The notes beneath the pieces are model-generated. The model was not told the DNA's origin and did no database searches. It saw only the letters and a program-made list of their open reading frames with translations. A stretch of 35,055 nucleotides of DNA from contig CAPYID010000021.1 in NCBI GenBank assembly GCA_948739805.1, positions 1 to 35,055 on the forward strand, written 5' to 3'. Source of the DNA: an uncultured Clostridia bacterium. Its GTDB lineage: Bacteria; Bacillota; Clostridia; TANB77; CAG-508. Below, piece after piece: positions 15,114-22,662 of the stretch; position 1 is the stretch's first letter, and each line of letters opens with the position of its first letter. A program made the position numbers and the translations under genes.

Positions 15114-15620
15114 TTATTTTGGTTGTAAAATTATAAACATATTTTTACCTTCTAGCAAAGGCTTTTTCTCTGGAACAGACACATCTGAAAGCTCTTCAAT
15201 AAATTTATTTAAGATATTTTCACCAAGTTTTACATAGTTTAATTCTCTACCACGAAAACGAACTGTAATCTTAACTTTTGAACCATCTTCAATAAATTTT
15301 TTAGCATTTTTACATTTGAAATTAAAATCGTGTTCTTCAGTATTAGGTGTAATACGTATTTCTTTAATTTCAAAAGTTCTTTGTTTTTTCTTTGCTTCCT
15401 TTTCTTTTTTAGCTTGTTCAAATTTATATTTTCCATAGTTCATTATTTTGCAAACTGCTGGTTTATTATTTGGAGCAACTAAAACCAAGTCTAATTCTTT
15501 TGAACTTGCTAAGTCCAAAGCGGCACTTGTTTTCATAACTCCAAGTTTTTGACCATCATCAGAAATAACTTGAACTTCACTACAACGAATCTGTTCATTG
15601 ATAAGTAATTCTTGTTTTAT
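15114..15620 (-). CDS. infC: Translation initiation factor IF-3 with an AUA start
   Basis: 168 residues from the ATA codon at 15618-15620, in good agreement with the family. The N-domain starts KQELLINEQIRCSEV; the C-domain has the KEIRITPNTEEHDFNFK segment and FRGRE. A perfect GGAGGTG lies at 15627-15633, eight bases from the ATA, whereas upstream in-frame ATGs (15633-15635 and 15683) overlap or precede that site and read through the leader terminator. Non-standard AUU/AUA/AUC starts are a known feature of infC, because IF-3 rejects them and so represses itself. First gene of infC-rpmI-rplT; it regulates start-codon selection on the 30S subunit. Confidence 0.93.
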   Translation of the reverse strand: MKQELLINEQIRCSEVQVISDDGQKLGVMKTSAALDLASSKELDLVLVAPNNKPAVCKIMNYGKYKFEQAKKEKEAKKKQRTFEIKEIRITPNTEEHDFNFKCKNAKKFIEDGSKVKITVRFRGRELNYVKLGENILNKFIEELSDVSVPEKKPLLEGKNMFIILQPK

Positions 15621-15757
15621 AAAAAACACCTCCATATAAAAAAACTTGTCATAAGACAAGCCAATCCACATAATATTAGACAATAAAATATCAACCTTTC
15701 TCCATAAGATAAGGTGAGAAGTGGATGACTTCTTCTTAATTATTTATTAATCAACAG
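15621..15757 (-). promoter_or_regulatory. L20-type infC leader RNA with attenuator
   Basis: The leader between promoter and infC contains ATCCAC, which can pair with GTGGAT about 65 nt later, a TTCTC/GAGAA hairpin between them, and then a terminator hairpin just before the ribosome binding site. This matches the known Firmicutes L20 leader logic, in which L20 binding favours early termination. Identified from layout and motifs. Confidence 0.7.
15638..15660 (-). terminator. Attenuator terminator in the infC leader
   Basis: On the minus strand CTTGTC-TTAT-GACAAG (15660-15645) is a perfect 6-bp stem followed by seven T residues, ending a few bases before GGAGGTG. Its place upstream of the gene marks it as a regulated attenuator. 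Confidence 0.85.
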
Positions 15758-15762
15758 CTAAT

Positions 15763-15791
15763 ATAATACAATAAATTAAAAAAAATGTCAA
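15763..15791 (-). promoter_or_regulatory. Promoter of infC-rpmI-rplT
   Basis: On the minus strand TTGACA (15791-15786) and TATTAT (15768-15763) are 17 bases apart. Back-to-back with the rplM promoter. Confidence 0.8.
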
Positions 15792-15799
15792 CACTTTTA

Positions 15800-15828
15800 T
15801 TGACTTTTTTTAGAAAATGTATTAAAAT
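15800..15828 (+). promoter_or_regulatory. Promoter of rplM-rpsI
   Basis: TTGACT (15800-15805) and TAAAAT (15823-15828) are 17 bases apart. It leaves a leader of about 105 nt before rplM in which I see no clear fold. Confidence 0.7.
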
Positions 15829-15940
15829 ATTGAAGTATTGTAAAAATATGTTTTAATTCATAGAATTATTTTCCGGTAGTTTTAATTTTATTAATTAAAT
15901 ACATATATAAATTATAGGAATGAATGGAGGATTTATTACC

Positions 15941-16375
15941 ATGAATAACACAACATATAGTGTAAAGAAAAGTGAAATCGAAAGTAAATGGTATATAATT
16001 GATGCAGAGAACAAGCCATTAGGTAGAGTAGCAACAGAAGCTGCAAAATTATTAAGAGGAAAACACAAACCAACATTTACACCAAACTTAGATGTTGGAG
16101 ATCATGTTATAATAATTAACTGTGACAAAATAAAATTAACAGGAAATAAAATGAATGACAAAATTTATAGACATCATTCAGGATATATTGGAGGAATGAA
16201 AGAAATTACAGCAAAAGAAATGATGCAAAAAAGTCCAGAAAAAGTAATGATGCTTGCAATAAAAGGAATGTTGCCACATAACAGTTTAGGAAGACAACAA
16301 TTAAAGAAAGTAAGAATATATGTAGGAAGTGAACACGAAAACCAAGCACAAAAACCAGAAATGTGGAATTTCTAA
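15941..16375 (+). CDS. rplM: 50S ribosomal protein L13
   Basis: 144 residues from the ATG at 15941, chosen because GGAGG at about 15926 lies at a suitable distance; an ATG at 15920 would add seven residues and precede that site. KWYIIDAENKPLGRVAT, LLRGKHKPTFTP and MLPHNSLGRQQLKK are L13 hallmarks. Operon with rpsI, 67 bases downstream. Confidence 0.97.
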   Translation: MNNTTYSVKKSEIESKWYIIDAENKPLGRVATEAAKLLRGKHKPTFTPNLDVGDHVIIINCDKIKLTGNKMNDKIYRHHSGYIGGMKEITAKEMMQKSPEKVMMLAIKGMLPHNSLGRQQLKKVRIYVGSEHENQAQKPEMWNF

Positions 16376-16442
16376 TAATTTGTAAAAAAGAGAATGAAAA
16401 TTAAACTGAATATATAAAAATATAAAATAGGAGGAAAGTTAA

Positions 16443-16850
16443 ATGGCTAAAGCAAAATCTGAAAACATAGTATTTTGTGGAACAGGAAGAAGAAAGAGTT
16501 CTATAGCAAGAGTAAGACTTACAGAAGGAACAGGAAAAATAACAATAAATGGTAAAGATATAGAAGAATATCTTGGATTAGATACTTTAAAAGTAATAGT
16601 AAAACAACCATTAGTAGTAACAAATACAACAGACAAATATGATGTTGTTTGTAAAGTAATTGGGGGAGGGACAGCAGGTCAAGCAGGAGCTATTCGTCAT
16701 GGAATAGCAAGAGCACTAAATGATGCAAATGCAGAATATAGACCAATATTAAAAACTAATGGATTTTTAACAAGGGACTCAAGAATGAAAGAAAGAAAGA
16801 AATACGGAATGAAGAAGGCGAGAAAAGCTCCTCAATTCAGCAAAAGATAA
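16443..16850 (+). CDS. rpsI: 30S ribosomal protein S9
   Basis: 135 residues. GTGRRKSSIARVRL at the N-terminus, GGGTAGQAGAIRHGIARAL in the middle and the basic C-terminal tail ending PQFSKR identify S9, whose last residues contact P-site tRNA. GGAGGAAAG precedes the ATG. Follows rplM as in most Firmicutes. Confidence 0.98.
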   Translation: MAKAKSENIVFCGTGRRKSSIARVRLTEGTGKITINGKDIEEYLGLDTLKVIVKQPLVVTNTTDKYDVVCKVIGGGTAGQAGAIRHGIARALNDANAEYRPILKTNGFLTRDSRMKERKKYGMKKARKAPQFSKR

Positions 16851-16891
16851 AAACAAGCTCATTTGGGCAGAAGGTCAAAAACCTTATACAA

Positions 16892-16927
16892 AGCGGTAAT
16901 CATTGGTATTACTGCTTTTCTTTTATT
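16892..16927 (+). terminator. Terminator after rplM-rpsI
   Basis: AGCGGTAAT (16892-16900) pairs with ATTACTGCT (16908-16916) with one G-T wobble, followed by TTTCTTTTATTT. The rest of the 334-base gap to the next gene holds a weak GAGGT/ACCTC hairpin near 17008-17032 and the next promoter. Confidence 0.82.
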
Positions 16928-17064
16928 TATACAAAAGTCATTAAAAGCTGATAAAAGCTGTCAAAAACTACTGCATAATATACACACAATATACAAATTT
17001 AAAAAAGGAGGTCATTTTTTATTAACTAACCTCTTTACTTTTTCCTTATAAAAAATCCATAAAT

Positions 17065-17093
17065 TTGTACTTTTTAACATAATGTGGTATAAT
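17065..17093 (+). promoter_or_regulatory. Promoter of the 17185 gene
   Basis: TTGTAC (17065-17070), a 17-base spacer and a perfect TATAAT (17088-17093). The leader is about 85 nt. Confidence 0.72.
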
Positions 17094-17184
17094 ATTATTA
17101 AGTATGGGATTTCCAAAGTAAAATTTCCTATATGTATGTATCTAATAATTATTATTGTAATACAAATTTTAGGAGGAAAATTCT

Positions 17185-17580
17185 ATGAGAACAGTAACAA
17201 ATTCGTTTTATTGTATGAAAGGTGTTAAATATGATGAGACAAAGTATCGTGACCTTGATGGGAATATTGTAAAGATTAATCCTATGGAAAAGCCTTATAG
17301 TTATGATACATATGTAATCTATAAATCACCTTTTTTCAAAAAAACTGATACTGAATATTGTTTTGGCAGTGGTCCTTGTAATTCAGAGGAGAATGTTAAT
17401 GCCCTTAGTCAAATGGGGCTTAAACTTTATGGTGCATACTATGAGAGACTGTGCTGTGAAAACCATCAGCAAGTTGAAACTTTCCTAAGCATTATTATGG
17501 GAAGAAAAGTAAAATGTACAGCAATTACAAAAGGTTGCTATGGAGATGGCAATCCTCGTTATACTGCATATATCCAGTAA
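17185..17580 (+). CDS. Uncharacterised small Cys-containing protein
   Basis: 131 residues, soluble, no signal peptide or membrane helix. Seven Cys residues are present, including CFGSGPC near the middle and an adjacent Cys-Cys pair (ERLCCENH). I recognise no family and cannot tell whether the Cys residues bind metal. AGGAGGAAAA sets the start; it has its own promoter and terminator, so it looks like a real single-gene unit. It lies just outside the left end of the transposon. Confidence 0.6.
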   Translation: MRTVTNSFYCMKGVKYDETKYRDLDGNIVKINPMEKPYSYDTYVIYKSPFFKKTDTEYCFGSGPCNSEENVNALSQMGLKLYGAYYERLCCENHQQVETFLSIIMGRKVKCTAITKGCYGDGNPRYTAYIQ

Positions 17581-17594
17581 TAGTTCTCAAAACG

Positions 17595-17635
17595 AAAAGG
17601 GTAATATTGTCATTTTTGATGATGTTACCTTTTTC
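17595..17635 (+). terminator. Rho-independent terminator
   Basis: GGTAATATTGTCA and TGATGATGTTACC form a stem with small mismatches (17600-17629) followed by TTTTT. Directly after the stop at 17580. Confidence 0.75.
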
Positions 17636-17658
17636 ATTTATTATCTTTTATTTTTTTT

Positions 17659-17730
17659 GCCAATAGGGACGGAGAATTATGCCAATAGGGACGGAGAATT
17701 ATGGCAAAATATTGCCATAATTCTCCGTCC
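17659..17730. repeat. REP-like palindrome with a 22-bp tandem repeat
   Basis: A 22-bp unit starting GCCAATAGGGACGGAGAA is repeated head to tail at 17659-17680 and 17681-17702. The second unit continues into a perfect 19-bp inverted repeat (17689-17707 with 17712-17730) around an AATA loop. A shorter relative, CCAATAGGGAGAA, lies inverted beyond the right end of the transposon at 24749-24761. Such dispersed palindromes are common in Clostridia and are often moved by RAYT-type transposases. Confidence 0.85.
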
Positions 17731-17841
17731 AGTGAGAATAAGTTAAGTACACTTTATAAAAATTTTATTTATAGACAGCTTTAGCAGATATAAAATTATA
17801 GTTCTAAAAGTAGTGAAATTAAATTTTAGGAGGTTTTAGTT

Positions 17842-18204
17842 ATGGTAGAGATAACTTATCACAAAGAGGGAGATTTTTTCGTTCCTGACTTATATTTGGA
17901 AAAGGAGAATTACGAAAATGGTTATATTATTGGAAAATATGGGAATTTAAGATTAGAGTATTTGAAAAATCACAAAAAAGCTGAATATATAATAATGTTT
18001 ATGAACAATACTTTAAGAAAACATATTGTAGAAACTGACAAACAAGCTAAACAAAGATTTGAAATACTTATGAAACAAATGCTAGAAAAAAATCCCATTG
18101 ATGAAAACTTAAAAAATACTGACCCTTTAAAATGGACAGGACTTATGAATAATTATAAGCATTCAGTTGAAGAAATTATATTTAAAGAATTAGTTTATTG
18201 CTAA
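17842..18204 (+). CDS. tnpV: Transposon-encoded protein TnpV
   Basis: 120 residues. The layout matches the TnpV family of Tn4451-like elements: MVEITYHKEGDFFVPDLYL at the start, IGKYGNLRLEYLKNHK in the middle, and a Trp-Thr-Gly-x-Met-Asn-Asn helix near the end followed by the conserved acidic tail. Its biochemical role is unknown. AGGAGG precedes the ATG. First gene inside the left inverted repeat, and the main evidence that the element reaches this far left. Confidence 0.88.
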   Translation: MVEITYHKEGDFFVPDLYLEKENYENGYIIGKYGNLRLEYLKNHKKAEYIIMFMNNTLRKHIVETDKQAKQRFEILMKQMLEKNPIDENLKNTDPLKWTGLMNNYKHSVEEIIFKELVYC

Positions 18205-18212
18205 AATTAATA

Positions 18213-18262
18213 TGAGAAATCCTTTTTTTGAATTGGATTTCTCACTAATTTATTTATTTTCT
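18213..18262. terminator. Convergent terminator of tnpV and the nuclease pseudogene
   Basis: TGAGAAATCC (18213-18222) and GGATTTCTCA (18235-18244) are a perfect 10-bp stem. AATTTATTTATTTT follows on the plus strand; on the minus strand the sequence after the stem is less T-rich. It lies between tnpV and the convergent pseudogene, whose stop is at 18250. Confidence 0.75.
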
Positions 18263-19348
18263 TCATTACTATCTTTTTCATGTTGCAAATTAAATATTGT
18301 CTTTTGATTTTCGATTTCTGCCCTTAATTCATCTTCAGTTGGTAGATATAATTTATATTTTGAAGTAAATAGTTGCTCATTACCTTGTAAAATAGAGTAT
18401 TTCGCTATATCTGCATCCGTTTCTGAACATAGTAAAATTCCAATTGTAGGATTATCTTCTTTAGATTTTTTAAGTTCATCGTACATTCTTACATACATAT
18501 CCATTTGTCCAACATCTTGATGCGTTATCTTTTTAGTTTTTAAATCAATTAACACAAAACATTTTAAAATATAATTGTAAAAAACTAAATCTATATAGTA
18601 GTCTTCTTTCTCTGTATGAATATGTTGTTGTCTTGCTACAAAAGCATAGCCTTTTCCGAAGCTCCATTAAAAATTTTTGCAAATTATTTATTATGCTTGT
18701 TTCTAATTCTGTTTCAGTAAACTCACTATCTAATGAATAACCTAAAAATTCTGCTATTACTGGATTTTTTACAAATTCTAATTTTTTCAATAAATAATGT
18801 TCTCTATTTTTTTCTTGCATTTCTTTTATTACAGGTTCTTTAACTTGTGATTTTAAAAGTCGATAATAGTATTGAGTATCAATATTTCTTTGTAGTGTTC
18901 TTGTACTCCAAGTTTGCTCAAATGCTTCTTTTTCATACCAATCTCTAGCTTGTTTATCAAAAACTTGTAATAAAGTTCTATAATGTGTCCAAGATAATAA
19001 CATTCCAGATTGTCGACTCAATGCGTCGACAATTTGTGGAAAATTTTTATAAAAATTTAAAAATCGATATAAATTGCTTCTATCAAAACCCTTTCCATAT
19101 TCTTTTGTCAGTTCTTTAGACAATTTTTTAATTACTTCTATACCATAGTCTGCTCTATCTTTACCTTTTAATTCTTCTTCTGCAATTCTATATCCAATTA
19201 ACCAGTTTCTTTCTACTAAAGCCATATTAACTGATTGATAAGCATAATTCTTTGCAGAATCAATAATAGAGCAAACATCTTCTAATACATTATCTGTATT
19301 TTGATATTTAATAATCATGGAATTGTTATTTTTCTTTTCTAAATCCAT
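18250..19348 (-). pseudogene. DUF1016/YhcG PDDEXK nuclease, frameshifted
   Basis: The N-terminal part (from ATG at 19348) is a DUF1016 domain with YGIEVIKKLSKELTKEYG and FDRSNLYRFLNFYKNFP. An extra base near 18658 shifts the frame after about residue 230. Removing it restores ELGKGYAFVARQQHIHTEKE, then YYIDLVFYN and VLIDLKTKKI, the PDDEXK catalytic core (Asp, then Asp-x-Lys), and QMDMYVRMYDE, ending at 18250. The rebuilt protein of about 366 residues has the normal length of the family, which is linked to DNA repair and defence islands. The lesion is either real inactivation, slippage or a sequencing error; it leaves an N-terminal ORF at 18545-19348 and a C-terminal one at 18250-18555. Confidence 0.85.
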
Positions 19349-19396
19349 TATTTACCTACTTTCTATTTAGTATTTTTATTCTTTAAATCAGATAAA

Positions 19397-19412
19397 ACAT
19401 AAAATTTTATGT
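19397..19412 (-). promoter_or_regulatory. 16-bp palindrome upstream of the nuclease gene
   Basis: ACATAAAATTTTATGT is a perfect palindrome about 50 bases ahead of the 19348 start, in the short gap to the preceding minus-strand gene. It could be an operator; there is no T-run to make it a terminator. Confidence 0.4.
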
Positions 19413-19450
19413 GACACATTTTTTATACTATATCAAATTTTTAATTTTCA

Positions 19451-20626
19451 CTACTTTATAACCTCGTATTTTAAATTGATGTATGAATCTTCTAATATAT
19501 TACATTCAATTAATTTTAAAGCTTTTAGTTTATTCAATTCTTCTACTTCTTTAATTGCTTTTCCATCAATCAATGTGTTAGTATTAGCTCCTCCAACTAA
19601 AAGAGGTGCAATAACAACATTTACATAGTCAATTAAATTGTTTCTCAAAAATTCTCCATTTAATGTTCCACCAGATTGAATTGTTATCTTTTCGACACCA
19701 TAATCTTTTTTTAAATCTTTCATTAATTTTAATAAGTCTATATCATCATAGTATAATACTTCTAAATTATCAAACTTATCTAATAATTTGTATGCAGGAT
19801 GTTGTTTATTGTCTGTTACAATAAAAGTTTTTTCTGTCCAATTACATAAATATTCTATTCCTTTTTCATTTAAATGTGGTTTCCTATCTAATATTACAAA
19901 TCTAACTTCAACCTTCTTTGGTTTTTCATTTCTTTCATTTATTCCTATTTTCGCCATTACTCTACCAGTATTCAAAGAATACCAGTCAGTTGTTTGCTCG
20001 ATTTCATAATACTGATGTAGTCCCTCTTTTACGCCATCTATTTTGCACCAATCCTTATCTGGATCTAATTTGTCGCTATCACCACTATTAATTTTTCCAT
20101 CTAATGACATTAGCATAAACAATGTATTTATTGGAATATCATAAATCGGTTTTTCATAACAAAACCAGCTAATATCATACATGTTCGTTTCTCCACAAGA
20201 CTTATAACCTAATTTATTATATATTGATAATGCAGATGGATTTGTTTTACTTACTAAAAAATGTATACCATCAAATCCTCTTTTTTTAACATCATTCTCA
20301 ATATATTTTACCAATTTTTTAGCCAATCCTCTGTTTTGAAACTCCTTTAATACACCTATTCTCGCTAAATCACAAGGTTGTTTTATATCTCTGCTCCAAC
20401 AGGTTAAATCTTCAAGTTCAGTATCTTTTCCTGCAGCTGCTACAGCAATTATTTTATTTTTATCACACATAACATATAACGATTTTTTGCTAATATCATT
20501 TCTTATATCTTCCATTGAAGGATATTCTTCACTCCAAGTACATCCTAGTGTTCCTATTAATGAATGATATATTTCTAATATTTCATTTTCATCTTTACTA
20601 TTTGCCATTCTTATATTTATATCCAT
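19451..20626 (-). CDS. Fusion of GNAT acetyltransferase and RibD C-terminal reductase domain
   Basis: 391 residues. Residues 1-150 are a GNAT N-acetyltransferase with the acetyl-CoA motif ARIGVLKEFQNRGLAKKL (QNRGLA at 97-102) and the SALSIYNKLGYKSCG end. Residues 165-391 are a RibD-C / DHFR-like reductase domain with MLMSLDGKINSGDSD (171-185) and QSGGTLNGEFL followed by APLLVGG. RibD-C proteins use NADPH to reduce a riboflavin precursor or pterin-like substrate. As transposon cargo with its own promoter, an antimetabolite- or drug-modifying role is possible but unproven. GGAGATTAAG precedes the ATG. Both halves look complete. Confidence 0.85.
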   Translation of the reverse strand: MDINIRMANSKDENEILEIYHSLIGTLGCTWSEEYPSMEDIRNDISKKSLYVMCDKNKIIAVAAAGKDTELEDLTCWSRDIKQPCDLARIGVLKEFQNRGLAKKLVKYIENDVKKRGFDGIHFLVSKTNPSALSIYNKLGYKSCGETNMYDISWFCYEKPIYDIPINTLFMLMSLDGKINSGDSDKLDPDKDWCKIDGVKEGLHQYYEIEQTTDWYSLNTGRVMAKIGINERNEKPKKVEVRFVILDRKPHLNEKGIEYLCNWTEKTFIVTDNKQHPAYKLLDKFDNLEVLYYDDIDLLKLMKDLKKDYGVEKITIQSGGTLNGEFLRNNLIDYVNVVIAPLLVGGANTNTLIDGKAIKEVEELNKLKALKLIECNILEDSYINLKYEVIK

Positions 20627-20670
20627 TCTTAATCTCCTTATTTTCTTTTTAAAAGCTTTTCAATAAGTAA

Positions 20671-20698
20671 ATTATATCATGTTTTTCAATTTTTTCAA
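20671..20698 (-). promoter_or_regulatory. Promoter of the GNAT-RibD gene
   Basis: On the minus strand TTGAAA (20698-20693) and a perfect TATAAT (20676-20671) are 16 bases apart. Confidence 0.7.
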
Positions 20699-20716
20699 CT
20701 GAATTTCCCATATTTC

Positions 20717-20745
20717 TTGACATTTACATAAAAAGATGATATATA
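20717..20745 (+). promoter_or_regulatory. Strong promoter reading into the relaxase leader
   Basis: TTGACA (20717-20722) and TATATA (20740-20745) are 17 bases apart. Transcription would start near 20752 and cross about 600 bases of noncoding, hairpin-rich DNA before the relaxase gene. Confidence 0.65.
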
Positions 20746-20935
20746 GTATGTGTATTCTATAGTACACTGAAAAATTAATAGACACGAAACACGGTTAATA
20801 AAGTGGTACAATAAGTTATTCTCCCACTTCCGATACATAGAGAATTAAGATTTGTAATAAGCTTATTAACCCAATGCGGTGAAATATATTTGGCTGGTTT
20901 AGAATGAATAATATGTAAAATGTCCAGCAGTGGTT

Positions 20936-21029
20936 AAGACCGATTAGCATGTTTCAAGTAAAACTCACTACTTTGCAAAAAAAATTGCAATATTAGTAGT
21001 TTTATTTGTTGTGCCTAATGGGTCTTTTT
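20936..21029 (+). ncRNA. Two-tier hairpin with terminator in the relaxase leader
   Basis: An outer stem joins AAGACCGATTAGCA (20936-20949) with TGCCTAATGGGTCTT (21012-21026), ending in a T-run (21025-21029). Inside it AAAACTCACTACTTTGCAA pairs imperfectly with TTGCAATATTAGTAGTTTT. The T-run after a long GC-containing closing stem suggests an intrinsic terminator or attenuator on the transcript from 20717. No known RNA family is recognised. Confidence 0.5.
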
Positions 21030-21090
21030 GTTATGTTAAAAAAGACTATATAGGTATTGCTCTATATTCTTACAAAGCATAGCAGAAAGA

Positions 21091-21134
21091 TACTGAAAAA
21101 ATTTTATGCTAGGTAGCAGAAAAATTTTTCAGTA
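21091..21134. repeat. 44-base near-perfect palindrome
   Basis: TACTGAAAAAATTTT (21091-21105) is inverted at 21121-21134 with one extra A on the left, and the centre ATGCTAGGTAGCA is itself an inverted repeat (TGCTA-GG-TAGCA). It could extrude as a cruciform or form an RNA hairpin, and may be a binding site for transfer or recombination proteins. Confidence 0.7.
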
Positions 21135-21178
21135 GTCAAATTAATATTTGAACGGAAGTGATAAAATATTCTTTTGCA

Positions 21179-21332
21179 TTGGCGAAGCCAAGCATAGATT
21201 ATCTATCGTAAGATTAGATAATTTATGAGCCCTCCGCAAGGAGCCCACGACATCTTTCCAAAACGAAGTTTTGAAAGTGTCATAGTGGGTTACATACTTT
21301 CTAAAAGAAAGTTATGTAACAGCTCCCTTCGG
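21179..21332 (+). other. Hairpin cluster, candidate oriT of the mobilizable transposon
   Basis: Five inverted repeats follow one another: TTGGC-GAA-GCCAA (21179-21191), ATTATCTA/TAGATAAT (21198-21222), CTCC-GCAA-GGAG (21232-21243), GACATCTTTCCAAAAC with GTTTTGAAAGTGTC (21249-21281) and GTTACATACTTTC with GAAAGTTATGTAAC (21289-21320). The first relaxase codon is about 45 bases further on. MOBV relaxases act at hairpin-containing origins just upstream of their own gene, so an oriT is likely here. The nick site cannot be placed by reading alone. Confidence 0.55.
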
Positions 21333-21366
21333 TCGCTTGCTTGCTACCTACAGAAAGGGAAATATA

Positions 21367-22662
21367 TTGGACAAGAACAAAACAAATTATTCAGTAGCTA
21401 GAGTAGAAACTTATACTAAAACAAGTATAACTAAAGCTGAACGACACAACGAAAGAAAAAATAAGTCATATTCTAATATGAATGTTGATTTATCTCAAAC
21501 ACCAAATAATATTCATTACAAAAGATGTGAAACTACCTACAATGAAAAGTTAAAAGAACTAATTGACAGTAAACAAGTATCATTAAGAGGTTTAAGAGAT
21601 AATGCAAAACTTTTTGATGAACTCATATTTGATATTAATTCTGACTATTTTGAAAAACATGGTGGTTATGAATTTGCAAAAGAATTTTACGAAAGAGCTT
21701 TTCACTTTGCTGAAGAAGAAATGGGAACTGATAACATTATATCAGCAGTCATGCATGCAGATGAACTAAACACAGCTTTAACAGAAGAATATGGTAAACC
21801 TATCTATCATTATCATTTGCATGTTGTAGCACTTCCTGTTGTAAGAAAAGAAGTAAAATGGACTAAAAAGTGTAAAGATAAATCTTTGATAGGAACTACA
21901 AAAGAAGTAATAAATCAAGTAAGCCATAGTAATAAATGGAAATCTGAACAAGTATTAGATAATCAAGGAAAACCTGTATATGATAAAAAAGGAAATGCAG
22001 TTCTAATAAAATCATATAGTCTATTACAAGATAGATTTTTTGAGTATATGTCTGATAGTGGTTATAAAGACTTTATTCGTGGTGTGAAAGGCAGTAATCA
22101 AGAACATTTAAGTGACTTGCAATTTAAAATAAAGAAAGATACTGAAAGGCTAGAAAACATTACAAATAAAATTGAAGAAAAGGAATCTTCTTATAATTCC
22201 TATATGAAATATGATAAGCAAATTGAAGATATTTCTTCTTTAGGAAAGCAAAAGATATTTTCTAAAAAGATTGAACTAGAACAAGAAGACTACGAAATTT
22301 TAACTAAATATGCTAAAAAAGGAATTGTAGCAGATAAAGAAATATATGAGCTTAATAATAGAATTGATAATTTAAGAAATGCAGTAGATAAATGGAAATC
22401 TCTATATGATAATATTGTAGAAAAAACAAAAGATTACTTCCATGCTATAAAACTTGCACCACAAAAGGTTACAAATTTCTTTAAAGGGCTATTTGATAAA
22501 GAAAAACAAGATGAATTAGAAAGACAACGACTTGAACAAGAAAAAATACAAGCTGAAAGAAAAGCTCGTGAAGAAGCTAAAGAAAAAGCAAGACTTGAAA
22601 AGCAGAAATTGAAGAACTCTCCTGAATACAAAAAAAGGAGGGCTGACAGAGATGCAAGATAA
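21367..22662 (+). CDS. MOBV (Mob/Pre) relaxase, TnpZ-like
   Basis: About 431 residues from the TTG at 21367, placed nine bases after AGAAAGGG; this gives the family-typical start ...NYSVARVETYTK. An HNER motif follows near residue 28. The catalytic segment is H130-x-D132-E133 (MHADE) followed by YHYHLHVVALP, corresponding to the HxDE...PHxH metal site with a longer insert than usual. The C-terminal half is a long charged coiled coil. It would nick the transposon circle at its origin for transfer by a helper conjugation system. The last 11 bases overlap the next gene. Confidence 0.88.
   Translation: MDKNKTNYSVARVETYTKTSITKAERHNERKNKSYSNMNVDLSQTPNNIHYKRCETTYNEKLKELIDSKQVSLRGLRDNAKLFDELIFDINSDYFEKHGGYEFAKEFYERAFHFAEEEMGTDNIISAVMHADELNTALTEEYGKPIYHYHLHVVALPVVRKEVKWTKKCKDKSLIGTTKEVINQVSHSNKWKSEQVLDNQGKPVYDKKGNAVLIKSYSLLQDRFFEYMSDSGYKDFIRGVKGSNQEHLSDLQFKIKKDTERLENITNKIEEKESSYNSYMKYDKQIEDISSLGKQKIFSKKIELEQEDYEILTKYAKKGIVADKEIYELNNRIDNLRNAVDKWKSLYDNIVEKTKDYFHAIKLAPQKVTNFFKGLFDKEKQDELERQRLEQEKIQAERKAREEAKEKARLEKQKLKNSPEYKKRRADRDAR

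Noticed and set aside
16863..17051. 62-codon plus-strand open frame after rpsI
   Set aside because: It spans the rpsI terminator, has no ribosome binding site and has no protein-like composition.
20755..21366. Group II intron or known large ncRNA in the noncoding transposon leader
   Set aside because: No domain V-like hairpin, no GUGYG 5' end and no reverse transcriptase; the hairpins are serial rather than radial.
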